Translations under genes and position numbers: made by a program
Assembly: GCA_015059285.1 (NCBI GenBank)
Contig: SVAS01000003.1
Coordinates: 66,679 to 120,087, forward strand
Reading direction: 5' to 3'
Origin: Bacillota bacterium
GTDB lineage: Bacteria > Bacillota_I > Bacilli_A > RF39 > UBA660
Length of the DNA: 53,409 nucleotides
Part shown: positions 44,801-53,409 of the stretch, piece after piece
Layout: each line of letters starts with the position of its first letter
Numbering within the stretch: position 1 is the first letter of the stretch
Notes under the pieces: generated by a model
The model's database searches: none
Told to the model about the DNA's origin: nothing
Seen by the model: the letters and a program-made list of their open reading frames with translations, nothing else

Positions 44801-46879
44801 TCACACCTTTCTAATACTTTTATGTCCCTTCATAAGTTTTTTTATTCCATGTGGATGAGGAAACGCAATTGATAAAATGGTTTTATCAATTCCCACAATA
44901 ACTCCTTGTCCAAATATATTATGTAAGACTTTATCGCCTAAATTATATTCAATAGACTCATCTATCATATCTTCTTTAACAATAACTTTAACGTCTTCTA
45001 CTTGATCACTTTCTAAAAATTCATCACTTATTTCTTTAATAAATCTACTTGGTGGATTGGTACTATCGTTACCAAATAAAGTTCTTCTTTTAGCATTAAC
45101 TAACCATAATCTTTTTTTTGCTCTAGTTACAGCTACATAACAAAGTCTTCTTTCCTCTTCTACATCATTAGGATTATCTAAACTATTCATATGAGGAAAA
45201 ATACCTTCCTCTAAACCAACAATGAAAACATTATTGAATTCTAGCCCTTTAGCCGAATGAATAGTCATAAGTGTTACTACATTACTATTGTTTTTATGTT
45301 CCTCAATATCTGAAACTAATGAAATTTCCATTAAAAAATATTCTAAAGAAATTATACCATTTTTATCTTCAAAAGAACGGGTAATTGATTTAAATTCTTC
45401 TAAATTTTCAAGACGAACTTCTGCTTCCAATGTTTTTTCATTTAATAGTTCTTGTTTAATTCCTGTTTTATCTAAAACTAAATCAACTAATTCTGTTAAT
45501 GATAAGTTTTCTCTTAATATATTAATTTCTTCAATTATTTTTTTAAATTCTAATTCTTTACCACTACTAATAACTTCAAAAATACTTGTGTTGTTTTCAG
45601 TAGCTTTATTAGAAAGATTTTCAATAGTTTTATTTCCTATTCCTCTTTTAGGAACATTAATAACTCTAGTTAAACTTATATCATCACGTGGATTATATAA
45701 AACATTTAAATAAGCTATTAAATCTTTTATTTCTTTTCGTTTATAAAAGTAAATACTACCTACTACTTTATATGGAATATTATCTCTAAGTAAAGCTTCC
45801 TCTATATTTCTAGATTGCGCATTAGTGCGATATAAAACGGCTATTTCACTTAAAGGTTCTGTTTCTTTTAGTTTTTCTATTTCTTTTTTTACATAGAAAG
45901 CTTCATCTTTTTCATTATCGCTTCTATGATAATATACTTTTTTACCAACTTCGTTATCAGTATAAAGATTTTTATCTTTTCTAAATTTATTATTTTTAAT
46001 AATATCATTAGCAACATTTAAAATATTTTTAGTTGAACGATAATTTTTTTCAAGCATAATCACTTTAGCATCTTTATAATCTTTTTCAAAATTTAAAATA
46101 TTTTTATAATTAGAACCTCTAAATGCATAAATAGATTGATCAGAGTCACCTACAACACAAATATTTTTATATTTAGCTGAAATCATTTTAGTTAAAGTGT
46201 ATTGTGCTTCATTAGTATCTTGATACTCATCTATTAAAATATATTTAAACTGCTCTTGATATTCTTTCAGTACTTCAGGATATTTATTAAATAAAATTAT
46301 TGGTTGCATAAGTAAGTCATCGAAATCTAATGAATTATTGGTTTTTAGTTTTTGTTCATACATTTGGTAAACTTTCAAAACAATTTCTTCATATTCACTT
46401 GTAGAGTATTTAGCATAATCACTAGCACTTAAAAGTTCATTTTTAGCACCACTAATTCTACTTTTAATTCCTTTAGGATTATATATTTTAGGATCATAAT
46501 TTAATTCTTTTAAGATTTTTTTTATAAGTGTTGTTACATCATCAGAATCTATAATAGTAAAATTTTTATTATAACCTAGTTTATCATAATGATTTTTAAT
46601 AATTGATAATCCAAAAGAATGGAATGTTGATATTTGAATATCGTAAGCTAACACGCCAAGCATACTTATAACTCTATCCTTCATTTCTTTAGCGGCTTTA
46701 TTAGTAAAAGTAATAGCTAAAATAGATTTAGGATCAACACCCATCTCTGATATTAAATAAGCAATTCTAGTTGTTAAAACTTTAGTTTTACCACTACCTG
46801 CTCCAGCCATTACTAAAAGAGGTCCCTCTGTTGTTTTTACTGATTCTAACTGACTATCATTTAAATTTTCTAAATTCAT
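44801..46879 (-). CDS. pcrA: ATP-dependent DNA helicase, PcrA/UvrD type
   Basis: 692 residues. Walker A GAGSGKT (26-32), motif Ia TFTNKAAKEM, motif II YILIDEYQDTNEAQ, motif III VVGDSDQSIYAFRGS, motif IV FEKDYKDAKVIMLEKNYRST, motif V MTIHSAKGLEFNNVFIVGLEEG, motif VI VAVTRAKKRLWL. Superfamily 1 3'-5' helicase for repair and removal of proteins from DNA. Slightly shorter than Bacillus PcrA (about 740), with the C-terminal Tudor-like tail still visible (GQGVIVGIDK). Ends TGA, four bases before the small membrane protein. Confidence 0.95.
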   Translation of the reverse strand: MNLENLNDSQLESVKTTEGPLLVMAGAGSGKTKVLTTRIAYLISEMGVDPKSILAITFTNKAAKEMKDRVISMLGVLAYDIQISTFHSFGLSIIKNHYDKLGYNKNFTIIDSDDVTTLIKKILKELNYDPKIYNPKGIKSRISGAKNELLSASDYAKYSTSEYEEIVLKVYQMYEQKLKTNNSLDFDDLLMQPIILFNKYPEVLKEYQEQFKYILIDEYQDTNEAQYTLTKMISAKYKNICVVGDSDQSIYAFRGSNYKNILNFEKDYKDAKVIMLEKNYRSTKNILNVANDIIKNNKFRKDKNLYTDNEVGKKVYYHRSDNEKDEAFYVKKEIEKLKETEPLSEIAVLYRTNAQSRNIEEALLRDNIPYKVVGSIYFYKRKEIKDLIAYLNVLYNPRDDISLTRVINVPKRGIGNKTIENLSNKATENNTSIFEVISSGKELEFKKIIEEINILRENLSLTELVDLVLDKTGIKQELLNEKTLEAEVRLENLEEFKSITRSFEDKNGIISLEYFLMEISLVSDIEEHKNNSNVVTLMTIHSAKGLEFNNVFIVGLEEGIFPHMNSLDNPNDVEEERRLCYVAVTRAKKRLWLVNAKRRTLFGNDSTNPPSRFIKEISDEFLESDQVEDVKVIVKEDMIDESIEYNLGDKVLHNIFGQGVIVGIDKTILSIAFPHPHGIKKLMKGHKSIRKV

Positions 46880-46889
46880 GTTATCACCT

Positions 46890-47555
46890 CTATAATGTTT
46901 TTTCTAAATGATTTACTAAACAAGATTCAAAAAATTGTTTTAAATTTTCTGTTGTTCCCTTAGTAGCTCCTTCTATACATCCCAAAATTAAGATTTTTTT
47001 ATCCAGTTCTTTAAGTCTAGAAAAATCTATTTCAAAACGTCCAAAATTGATACGTTTGTTTATTTCTAACACAAACTCTCTAAAAAACTCTCTTTGAGCT
47101 CTACCATTACCTTCACGAAAAGGATGCACTAAATTTATTTCAGAATAATAATGCGCTAAAAAAGTAATTAATTCTTCTTCTGATTTTAAACTATAACTCT
47201 TTTCATTCATTTCTTCTAACAAAGAATTTAAATATTCATAAATAAACTCTGGCCTACAAAAGGGAATATTCCCTTTTCGTATGTTTTCGTTTCTTATAAT
47301 TCCTGCAAAAGGATATAAGTCTTCAAATAAAGTTTTATGTACCTTAATATAGTGTTCTACACCAAAATCACCCTTAATTGGTTCCATATATAATTTAGAT
47401 AAAATATATGTTGTATGAACTCTTTCTACTTGTTCTAAAACATCAGAATCCATTATTCCTTTACTATTTATTAATACATCACTATTAGGGTAACAATATT
47501 TAGATTGTTCAGTATAAAGACTTTCTAAATACTCATTATTTTTTCCCTTTTCCAT
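46890..47555 (-). CDS. fic: Fic/DOC-family AMPylase-like protein
   Basis: 221 residues. Active-site loop HPFREGNGRAQR (144-155), matching HxFx(D/E)GNGRxxR with all key residues, so it should transfer AMP or another nucleotide to a protein target. It also has the flap region before (GIIRNENIRKGN). The start overlaps the end of the upstream 69-residue gene, the arrangement of class I Fic toxin-antitoxin pairs. Followed directly by pcrA. Confidence 0.9.
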   Translation of the reverse strand: MEKGKNNEYLESLYTEQSKYCYPNSDVLINSKGIMDSDVLEQVERVHTTYILSKLYMEPIKGDFGVEHYIKVHKTLFEDLYPFAGIIRNENIRKGNIPFCRPEFIYEYLNSLLEEMNEKSYSLKSEEELITFLAHYYSEINLVHPFREGNGRAQREFFREFVLEINKRINFGRFEIDFSRLKELDKKILILGCIEGATKGTTENLKQFFESCLVNHLEKTL

Positions 47556-47745
47556 TTTCGCTACCTTTTTCTTTATGTTCTTTTTGAACTAATTTTACAA
47601 GTTCATGTAAAAAACTTTTATTATCTCTTGTTCTTATTAGTGCTTCTTTTATAAAATTTAAATCTCTTGTCTTATTTTCCATATCTTCAATAGATACATT
47701 AGAAGAAGCATTATCTATAGCTTTTTTAATTTTATCTTCTTTCAT
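47536..47745 (-). CDS. VbhA-like Fic antitoxin with altered motif
   Basis: 69 residues: KAIDNASSNVSIEDMEN near the N-terminus. VbhA-type antitoxins block Fic with a helix bearing S/T-x-x-x-E-G/N. Here the corresponding residues read N16-V-S-I-E20-D21: the inhibitory glutamate is kept, while Ser and Gly/Asn are replaced. The basic C-terminus is lysine-rich. Assignment is from position and helix pattern; no search was done. Confidence 0.6.
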   Translation of the reverse strand: MKEDKIKKAIDNASSNVSIEDMENKTRDLNFIKEALIRTRDNKSFLHELVKLVQKEHKEKGSENGKGKK

Positions 47746-47796
47746 ATTACCACCCTAATACCATTATATCAGAAGAAAAGTTATTTTAACAAACAA

Positions 47797-47825
47797 AAAG
47801 AAGCTAATTTTTAATTAGTTTCTTT
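47797..47825 (-). terminator. Terminator after the ABC importer permease
   Basis: Stem aaagaagctaatt / aattagtttcttt with one G-T pair and a 3-base loop, T-rich on the minus strand. The permease stop overlaps the left side. Confidence 0.65.
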
Positions 47826-48592
47826 TCTATATACAAAACAACATAATACATTAAAGTCGCAACAACACATAAAATAATTATACCACTTATAACCAAATTC
47901 AAATTAAATACTTGTGAACCATACATAATTAAATATCCAATGCCTTCTTTTGATACTAAAAATTCTCCCATAATAACTCCAATTAATGACATACTAATAT
48001 TAATTTTTAGAGTACTAATAATAATCGGAAATGTACTTGGAAGAATTAATTTAAAATAAGTTTGTGCTTTTGTTGCTTTAAAAGATTTCATAAGTTTTAT
48101 TTTAATAGGATCAGTTTCAATAAAACCTTGATATACATTAATAATAGTTATAATAACTGAAATAAAAAGTGCCATAATTATAATTGAATTCATACCTGCT
48201 CCAGCCCAAATAATAATAATAGGCCCTAACGCTACTTTGGGAAGACTATTTAAGATAGTTAAATATGGATCTAAAACTCTTGATAAAAATTTATTCCACC
48301 ATAAAATGGTTGCGATTACTATTCCAATTAAAGTACCTAAAATAAAACTTATTAATGTTTCATATATAGTAATCCATATATGATTATATAAATTATTGGA
48401 ATTATGCAAATCAATTATCGTTCTAACTACTTCTTTTGGACTAGATGTTATGAATGTATTAATAAGATTATTATCAGCAAGAAATTGCCATATCAAAATA
48501 AAGAGTAAAATAATAGAAATTTGTGTAAATCTTACCAAAAAATTACTTTTCTTTATTGTTTTTAAATAACTTTCGTGTTCTTCACTATACAT
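47804..48592 (-). CDS. ABC transporter permease (SsuC/ThiX type)
   Basis: 262 residues with about six membrane helices and the binding-protein-dependent transport loop (EAA-type: KSFKATKAQTYFKLILPSTFPIIIST). Overlaps the ATPase gene by 8 bases. Family BPD_transp_1 of the nitrate/sulfonate/taurine/HMP group. Substrate not given by sequence. Confidence 0.88.
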   Translation of the reverse strand: MYSEEHESYLKTIKKSNFLVRFTQISIILLFILIWQFLADNNLINTFITSSPKEVVRTIIDLHNSNNLYNHIWITIYETLISFILGTLIGIVIATILWWNKFLSRVLDPYLTILNSLPKVALGPIIIIWAGAGMNSIIIMALFISVIITIINVYQGFIETDPIKIKLMKSFKATKAQTYFKLILPSTFPIIISTLKINISMSLIGVIMGEFLVSKEGIGYLIMYGSQVFNLNLVISGIIILCVVATLMYYVVLYIEKKLIKN

Positions 48593-49331
48593 GATGATCT
48601 ATCTCTTTCCATATTAAATCATAATAATAGCTAAATTCTTTTGCTTTACGATTATTGATTGGTGTTGATTTATCAGTTAAATTTATTTCAAAAATAGTCT
48701 TTATAGTAGCTGGTCTTTTAGATAAAACAATTATTCTATCAGCTATTGAAATTGCTTCCGCTAAATCATGTGTTACAATAATAGCGCTCTTTTTTTCTTT
48801 CTTTAAAATATTATAAACATCATCTGAAACAGCTAGTCTAGTTTGATAATCTAAAGCACTAAATGGTTCATCTAAAAGTAAAATATCTGGTTTAGTAGCA
48901 AGAGTTCTAATAAGTGCGCATCTTTGTCTCATTCCTCCTGATAAATTTTCTGGATAACTGTTTATAAAATATTCAAGCCCATATGTTTTTAAAAGATCTA
49001 GAACATATTTTTTATTATCGTTAGTTAAATTTTTATTGATTTCTAATCCTAATAAACAATTATCTAAAATGGTACGATTATCAAAAAGCGCATCTTCCTG
49101 TAACATATAACCTATTTTTAACTTTTCATCTTTAATTATTTGCCCATCCGATTTACTTTCTAAGCCACTTAAAATAGATAATATTGTAGATTTTCCACAA
49201 CCACTAGGTCCAACTATAGCTACAAACTCACCTTCACATAAATCAAAAGAAAAGTTATCAACAGCTAAAATTTCATCCCTTTTAGTGTGATAAGCTTTTT
49301 TCAAATTATTTATTTTTAGTATTGTTTTCAT
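48585..49331 (-). CDS. ABC transporter ATP-binding protein (SsuB/TauB type)
   Basis: 248 residues. Walker A GPSGCGKS, Q-loop YMLQEDALF, signature LSGGMRQRCAL, Walker B LLLDEPFSALD, and H-loop VTHDLAEA. The LSGGMRQR signature marks the nitrate/sulfonate/thiamine precursor group. Overlaps the SBP gene by 4 bases and the permease by 8. Confidence 0.93.
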   Translation of the reverse strand: MKTILKINNLKKAYHTKRDEILAVDNFSFDLCEGEFVAIVGPSGCGKSTILSILSGLESKSDGQIIKDEKLKIGYMLQEDALFDNRTILDNCLLGLEINKNLTNDNKKYVLDLLKTYGLEYFINSYPENLSGGMRQRCALIRTLATKPDILLLDEPFSALDYQTRLAVSDDVYNILKKEKKSAIIVTHDLAEAISIADRIIVLSKRPATIKTIFEINLTDKSTPINNRKAKEFSYYYDLIWKEIDHHV

Positions 49332-50326
49332 TGCTTTTTTGAATAAGTATTATTTACTAATTCACTGAAAGGTGCTTCTTTATCTAATTCAGAAGCACTC
49401 TCCATGATTTTTTGAATATGGTTAAAGTTTTCCTCTTCAATATACGTTGTTTTAAACCAAGAGTCTATACTTCTATAACGTTTAACAATTTCTTCTAAAT
49501 CGTTTAAAGATGTATCAGGAAAATAATCTAATATTATTTCAGCTATTTCTAAATCAGTATGGTTATAAACATAATCTAAACCTTTTTGAATTGCATTTGT
49601 GAAACCTTCTATAACATCAGGATTTTCTTCTATATAACTTTTACGAGCATTATAAGCAGTATATGGAACTACACCACCAAGTTCACCAATAGATGCTACA
49701 ACATAACCTAAACCTTGTTTTTCAACTTGTAAAGCATTAGGTTCAAATAAAGTTACAAAATCTCCAGTACCACCTACAAAAGCACCTTGCATTGCCGCAA
49801 ATGCTATACTTGTATCTATGTTTAAATCTTTTTTAGGATCAATTCCATTTTCTTTTAGAGCCCATTCAAAAGTCATTTCTGGCATACCACCTTTTCTACC
49901 ACCAATAACTTCTTTCCCCTTTAAATTTTCTAAAGAAAAATTATCATATTTTTTTCTTGAAACTAAAAAACTACCATCTCTTTTTGTAAGTCCTGCAAAA
50001 TTAACTAAATAATCTTTTTCTCCTTGATTATAAACATATATAGTTGCTTCACTACCACAAAAACCTATCTGAACATCATTAGAAAGTACTGCTGCTGTTA
50101 CTTTATCAGCACCAGGAATTAACATAATTTCAACGTCCATTCCTTCTTCTTCAAAATACCCAAGCGCATGAGCTACATATTGCGGTGCATAAAAAACACT
50201 ATGTGTTACTTCAGCTACTTTAACTTTCTTTAAATTACTTTCTTCATTATTGAATTTTATTAAAATAAAGCCTATAACTAATAAAATTAAGGTGACAATA
50301 GGAATTATTATTTTTTTCAAACTCAT
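49328..50326 (-). CDS. NMT1/SsuA-like substrate-binding protein
   Basis: 332 residues. N-terminal membrane helix (about 5-24, IIIPIVTLILLVIGFILI) with no lipobox Cys, then a type 2 periplasmic-binding fold: VKVAEVTHSVFYAPQYVAHALGYFEEEGMDVEIML and GSEATIYVYNQGEK. Similar to NMT1/THI5-like binding proteins for pyrimidines, sulfonates or nitrate. Context (no thiamine genes, no TPP riboswitch upstream) does not tell the ligand. The uncut anchor is unlike most Gram-positive lipoprotein SBPs. Confidence 0.85.
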   Translation of the reverse strand: MSLKKIIIPIVTLILLVIGFILIKFNNEESNLKKVKVAEVTHSVFYAPQYVAHALGYFEEEGMDVEIMLIPGADKVTAAVLSNDVQIGFCGSEATIYVYNQGEKDYLVNFAGLTKRDGSFLVSRKKYDNFSLENLKGKEVIGGRKGGMPEMTFEWALKENGIDPKKDLNIDTSIAFAAMQGAFVGGTGDFVTLFEPNALQVEKQGLGYVVASIGELGGVVPYTAYNARKSYIEENPDVIEGFTNAIQKGLDYVYNHTDLEIAEIILDYFPDTSLNDLEEIVKRYRSIDSWFKTTYIEEENFNHIQKIMESASELDKEAPFSELVNNTYSKKQ

Positions 50327-50397
50327 TCTCCTTTCTCTAAGTCTAATTTATTATATTCATAAATGTAATTATTGTGATGCTAGTTTTCCACCATAAA

Positions 50398-50428
50398 AAA
50401 ACATATACAAAAACGTTGTATATGTTTT
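50398..50428 (-). terminator. tsaD terminator
   Basis: 13-bp stem aaaacatatacaa / ttgtatatgtttt, 5-base loop, A/T-run on the minus strand. The remaining bases to 50327 show an SD (aaaggaga) and a TATAAT, but no riboswitch. Confidence 0.85.
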
Positions 50429-50439
50429 CCTGTGGATAA

Positions 50440-51444
50440 TTATTGTAATTTTAAACTAGCTTTAGCATTTAAATCTAAATCACTAGTTTTTCCAAGTTTA
50501 TAAGCATAATAACCGGCTACTCCTATCATCGCTGCGTTATCTGTACAATATTTTACTGGAGGTATTGTCAAACTAATATTATTTTTTTCACATAATTCTT
50601 CTAATTTTTCTCTTAATCCTTTATTAGCCGCAACTCCACCAGCTACAATTAAATTATTCACTTTATATTCTTTTAATGCTCTCATTGTTTTTTTAGTTAA
50701 AATATCTACTACTCTATTTTGAAAAGAAGTTGCTAAATCTACGTTATTCATTTCATTGCCACGTTGTAATTCATTATGCACTAGATTAATAACAGCGCTT
50801 TTTAAACCACTAAAACTAAAATTATATGTGTCATCATCTAAAGGAAGAGGTAAATTATAAGTATCACTGCCTTGATGCGCTAATTTATCTACTAGTGGTC
50901 CACCAGGATAATTAAGACCCATTACTCTAGCAACTTTATCATAAGCTTCTCCTACAGCATCATCTAAAGTACCACCTATTTTTTCAAAGCTATAATCTTC
51001 TTTCATATAGATTAAATCAGTATGTCCACCGCTTACAACAAGAGCAATCAGTGGAAATTCCATTGGCTTACTTAAATTATTAGCATATATATGACCCGCT
51101 ATATGATGAATGGGAACTAATGGTTTATTATAAAGAAATGAAAGTGTTTTAGCAGCTTGCATTCCAATCAATAAAGATCCTATTAACCCTGGTCCATAAG
51201 TAACTGCAATAGCATCAATATCTTCTATTTTCATATTTGCTCTAGTTAGCGCTTCTTCTATAACCATAGTAATATTTTCCACATGGTTACGACTAGCAAT
51301 CTCTGGAACCACTCCACCGTATGAAGCATGAATATCCATTTGCGATAAAACAACTGTAGCTATTTCATCATAACCATTTTTAATAATAGATACACTTGTT
51401 TCATCACAACTAGATTCAAATGCTAATATATATACATCTTTCAT
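50440..51444 (-). CDS. tsaD: tRNA N6-threonylcarbamoyltransferase TsaD
   Basis: 334 residues, ASKHA fold. [17 protein letters not shown] start, HHIAGH (metal-binding HxxxH), [24 protein letters not shown] and [15 protein letters not shown]. Works with TsaB and TsaE to place t6A37 on ANN-decoding tRNAs. Adjacent to rimI, tsaB and tsaE. Confidence 0.97.
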   Translation of the reverse strand: MKDVYILAFESSCDETSVSIIKNGYDEIATVVLSQMDIHASYGGVVPEIASRNHVENITMVIEEALTRANMKIEDIDAIAVTYGPGLIGSLLIGMQAAKTLSFLYNKPLVPIHHIAGHIYANNLSKPMEFPLIALVVSGGHTDLIYMKEDYSFEKIGGTLDDAVGEAYDKVARVMGLNYPGGPLVDKLAHQGSDTYNLPLPLDDDTYNFSFSGLKSAVINLVHNELQRGNEMNNVDLATSFQNRVVDILTKKTMRALKEYKVNNLIVAGGVAANKGLREKLEELCEKNNISLTIPPVKYCTDNAAMIGVAGYYAYKLGKTSDLDLNAKASLKLQ

Positions 51445-51445
51445 A

Positions 51446-51847
51446 TTACACCAACTCTCTTAACATTAAGATACCATCTTCTTCTTTATAATAATTTTTT
51501 CTAGTGCTGACTTTTTTAAAGCCATTCTTTTCATAAAATTTTATAGCACTTTCATTAGATAGTCTAACTTCTAATGTTATATTTAAACAATCAATTTTTT
51601 GACCTAATTCCACTAAATAATTTAAAAGGATTGATGCAATACCTTGATTACGGTATTCATCTTTAGTATAAATATATTCTATTTCTATTCGATCATATAT
51701 TAAGCTATAATTTAAAAATGAAATAATTTCTCCATTAATTTCATAACCAATATATTTTTTAAAAGGATCATTAATATCACTTACCTGAGTATCAAATTTA
51801 TTCAAAAATAAGTTTATTTCGTTTATATCGTTTAAATTTTTAATCAT
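51446..51847 (-). CDS. rimI: RimI-type ribosomal protein acetyltransferase
   Basis: 133 residues, [27 protein letters not shown], the acetyl-CoA binding R/Q-x-x-G-x-A, and [23 protein letters not shown]. RimI acetylates the N-terminus of S18 in other bacteria. It is 4 bases overlapping tsaB, typical of the tsaB-rimI-tsaD cluster. Confidence 0.88.
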   Translation of the reverse strand: MIKNLNDINEINLFLNKFDTQVSDINDPFKKYIGYEINGEIISFLNYSLIYDRIEIEYIYTKDEYRNQGIASILLNYLVELGQKIDCLNITLEVRLSNESAIKFYEKNGFKKVSTRKNYYKEEDGILMLRELV

Positions 51848-52467
51848 TTTTCGCCTAATTTCATCTCTGCTTCTGTTAATTTTAAATAATTAGGATTTAT
51901 CTTATGAGGATTTACTCCGCTATCTTTTTTATGTTTTTCAATTAACTTTAAAATATCTATTTCAGGTTTTATTACTTTAAATTTTTCAAATTCATCATAA
52001 GATATCATTTTATAATATTTGCCTTCTAAACTTTTTTCAAGATCTTCTATACTAATATATTGATCATTCATAAATGTATCTAAATGTTCATCATAAATTC
52101 CAGCATATACATAACCTCTTCTAGCATCTATTATAGGAACAAGGTAATCCTCTTTAACTTTAGTAGTTGCTAATAACTCTAAACTAGAAAAAGGAATAAT
52201 TTTTTTATTTAAAGCCCAAGCATATGTTTTAGCAACTGTAACACCTATTCTAATACCTGTAAAAGAGCCTGGTCCGCATGAAACAAAAATAGTATCAATG
52301 TCTTTAGGATCTACACCAACTTTAACAAAAACATCCTGCATAACAGGAAATATTTTAGTAGATAAATCTGTTTTAACTTGTTCATTATAGATGCTTAAAA
52401 TATTATTATCTTTAACTATGCCAATCGTTAAATTAGAATTACAAGTATCAATAATTAAACTTGTCAT
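51844..52467 (-). CDS. tsaB: TsaB, t6A biosynthesis
   Basis: 207 residues. ASKHA-family paralogue of TsaD: IDTCNSNLTIGIVK start, FVSCGPGSFTGIRIGVTVAKTYAW. It has no metal site and acts as scaffold for TsaD. Overlaps tsaE and rimI, 4 bases each, all with TGA stops, showing UGA is a real stop here. Confidence 0.95.
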   Translation of the reverse strand: MTSLIIDTCNSNLTIGIVKDNNILSIYNEQVKTDLSTKIFPVMQDVFVKVGVDPKDIDTIFVSCGPGSFTGIRIGVTVAKTYAWALNKKIIPFSSLELLATTKVKEDYLVPIIDARRGYVYAGIYDEHLDTFMNDQYISIEDLEKSLEGKYYKMISYDEFEKFKVIKPEIDILKLIEKHKKDSGVNPHKINPNYLKLTEAEMKLGEK

Positions 52468-52913
52468 ATTACAGCCTCACATAATTCTTCATATTGTTTT
52501 CCATGTGGTTCTAGTACTAAAACTCTTTTATTTTCACCGGCAACTACAAATTTAATATCAAGTCTTTCTTTTGGTAAAATATCTTTTATTGTTTTAGCCC
52601 ACTCAATTACAACTACTCCACCTTTATGAAAATACTCTTCAATTCCAACTCCATCTGTTACACCATCTAATCTATAAACATCCATATGGTAAAGTGGTAA
52701 TTCTCCTTCATATTCTTTAATAATTGTAAATGTTGGAGAAGTAATTGTTTCATCTATTCCAAGTGCACTAGCTATTCCTTTAGTAAAAATAGTTTTTCCA
52801 CTACCTAGTTCACCATTTAAACAAATAATCATATTTGGAAATTTTTCTGATTCAAAATTTTGCGCTAATTCAAATGTTTCTTTTTCATTACGTGTTGTTA
52901 TTTTATATTCCAT
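52464..52913 (-). CDS. tsaE: TsaE, t6A biosynthesis ATPase
   Basis: About 149 residues. Walker A GELGSGKTIFTKG, TSPTFTIIKEY and the HMDVYRLDG loop. ATPase of the TsaBDE complex. I start at ATG 52913 (ggtgat SD), not the earlier GTG. The gap to the 5S gene (52914-53014) shows no other gene. Confidence 0.93.
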   Translation of the reverse strand: MEYKITTRNEKETFELAQNFESEKFPNMIICLNGELGSGKTIFTKGIASALGIDETITSPTFTIIKEYEGELPLYHMDVYRLDGVTDGVGIEEYFHKGGVVVIEWAKTIKDILPKERLDIKFVVAGENKRVLVLEPHGKQYEELCEAVI

Positions 52914-53014
52914 TTCTATCACCATTATTATTATAGCAAAAATAATTAGATTATTACAATAATTAATTCATTAAATTTTCAAATCATTTTAATTATAAAA
53001 ATATACAAAAAAAA

Positions 53015-53118
53015 ATTCGCAACTACCTATTTTCGCTTACACTATCTTCGGCGTTAAAGAGCTTAACTGCTGTGTTCGGGATGGGAACAGGTGTATCCTC
53101 TTTGCTATCGTTACGAAT
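53015..53118 (-). rRNA. rrf: 5S ribosomal RNA
   Basis: Matches 5S: minus strand attcgtaacgatagcaaag, terminal stem attcgtaac with gttgcgaat (G-T allowed), and the ccgaacac... loop region (ttcgggatgggaacaggtg on the plus strand). About 104 bases, at the short end for 5S. T-run (53008-53014 on the minus strand) ends transcription. Confidence 0.92.
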
Positions 53119-53178
53119 TTAAATATAGAGAAATAATTCCCTGAAAACATGATAATGTGGAATTACATCAAATTAAAT

Positions 53179-53409
<231 letters not shown>

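Noticed and set aside
50327-50440. TPP or other riboswitch before the ABC importer
   Set aside because: The 70 free bases hold only an SD and a -10-like box, plus the tsaD terminator.

Overview
The window is a 53.4 kb piece of a very AT-rich, low-GC Gram-positive chromosome. Sporulation genes (cotJ, gerA-type, spmA/spmB, dacB) mark a spore-former or the descendant of one. A diderm secretin is absent, ribosome binding sites are strong, and many compact operons are present. An anaerobic lifestyle is suggested by pyruvate formate-lyase, its activase and a one-cluster ferredoxin. UGA is a stop here: several gene pairs overlap as ATGA and tryptophan is TGG, so this is not a recoded Mollicute. An uncultured gut Bacillota lineage fits best, but no species can be named from the sequence.

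Layout. (1) 1-13833, minus strand: a Tad-like (type IV filament) locus. It has an ATPase (CpaF/TadA), two TadB/TadC platform proteins, a CpaB/SAF protein, a TadZ-like protein with a degenerate P-loop, a small pilin-like protein, three pseudopilin-like proteins sharing an M-(K/R)-E-S start, a 1178-residue secreted Cys-rich protein, further membrane proteins, and two proteins sharing a two-helix membrane module (one runs off the left edge). (2) 13985-14990, plus: spore coat operon with an apparent CotJA-CotJB fusion, then CotJC. (3) 15200-23528: zinc-ribbon protein, D-Ala-D-Ala ligase, two divergent XRE regulators around a palindrome, M3 peptidase, TypA, YgjV-like protein, membrane-anchored nuclease, and a large unknown membrane protein. 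(4) 23638-26684, minus: unknown protein, NUDIX hydrolase, DUF421 protein and a WecA/TagO-like transferase. (5) 26848-32657: lipoprotein, a gerK-ordered germinant receptor operon and a tail-anchored protein. (6) 32755-38874: ferredoxin; then, on the minus strand, pflB-pflA and dacB-spmA-spmB-rluB, an order also found in Bacillus. (7) 39027-41459: acetyltransferase, a decayed DinD/DUF1016 composite, and a type IV prepilin with a GC-rich hypervariable-looking 3' end. (8) 41688-50326, minus: ligA; an antitoxin-fic-pcrA-small protein-nucleotidyltransferase operon; and an NMT1/SsuA-type ABC importer. (9) 50440-53409, minus: tsaE-tsaB-rimI-tsaD downstream of the 5S and 23S ends of an rRNA operon.

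The most interesting signal is the prepilin at 40401-41459. Its last ~120 coding bases are ~55% GC in an AT-rich genome, end almost entirely in NNC/NNT codons, and encode a GYWTSS...GVRPVIEI lectin-like tail. This is the expected footprint of a diversity-generating retroelement variable region. No reverse transcriptase or template repeat is visible in the window, so the retroelement would act from elsewhere. The second is the divergent Tad-like machine with its unusual large Cys-rich partner.
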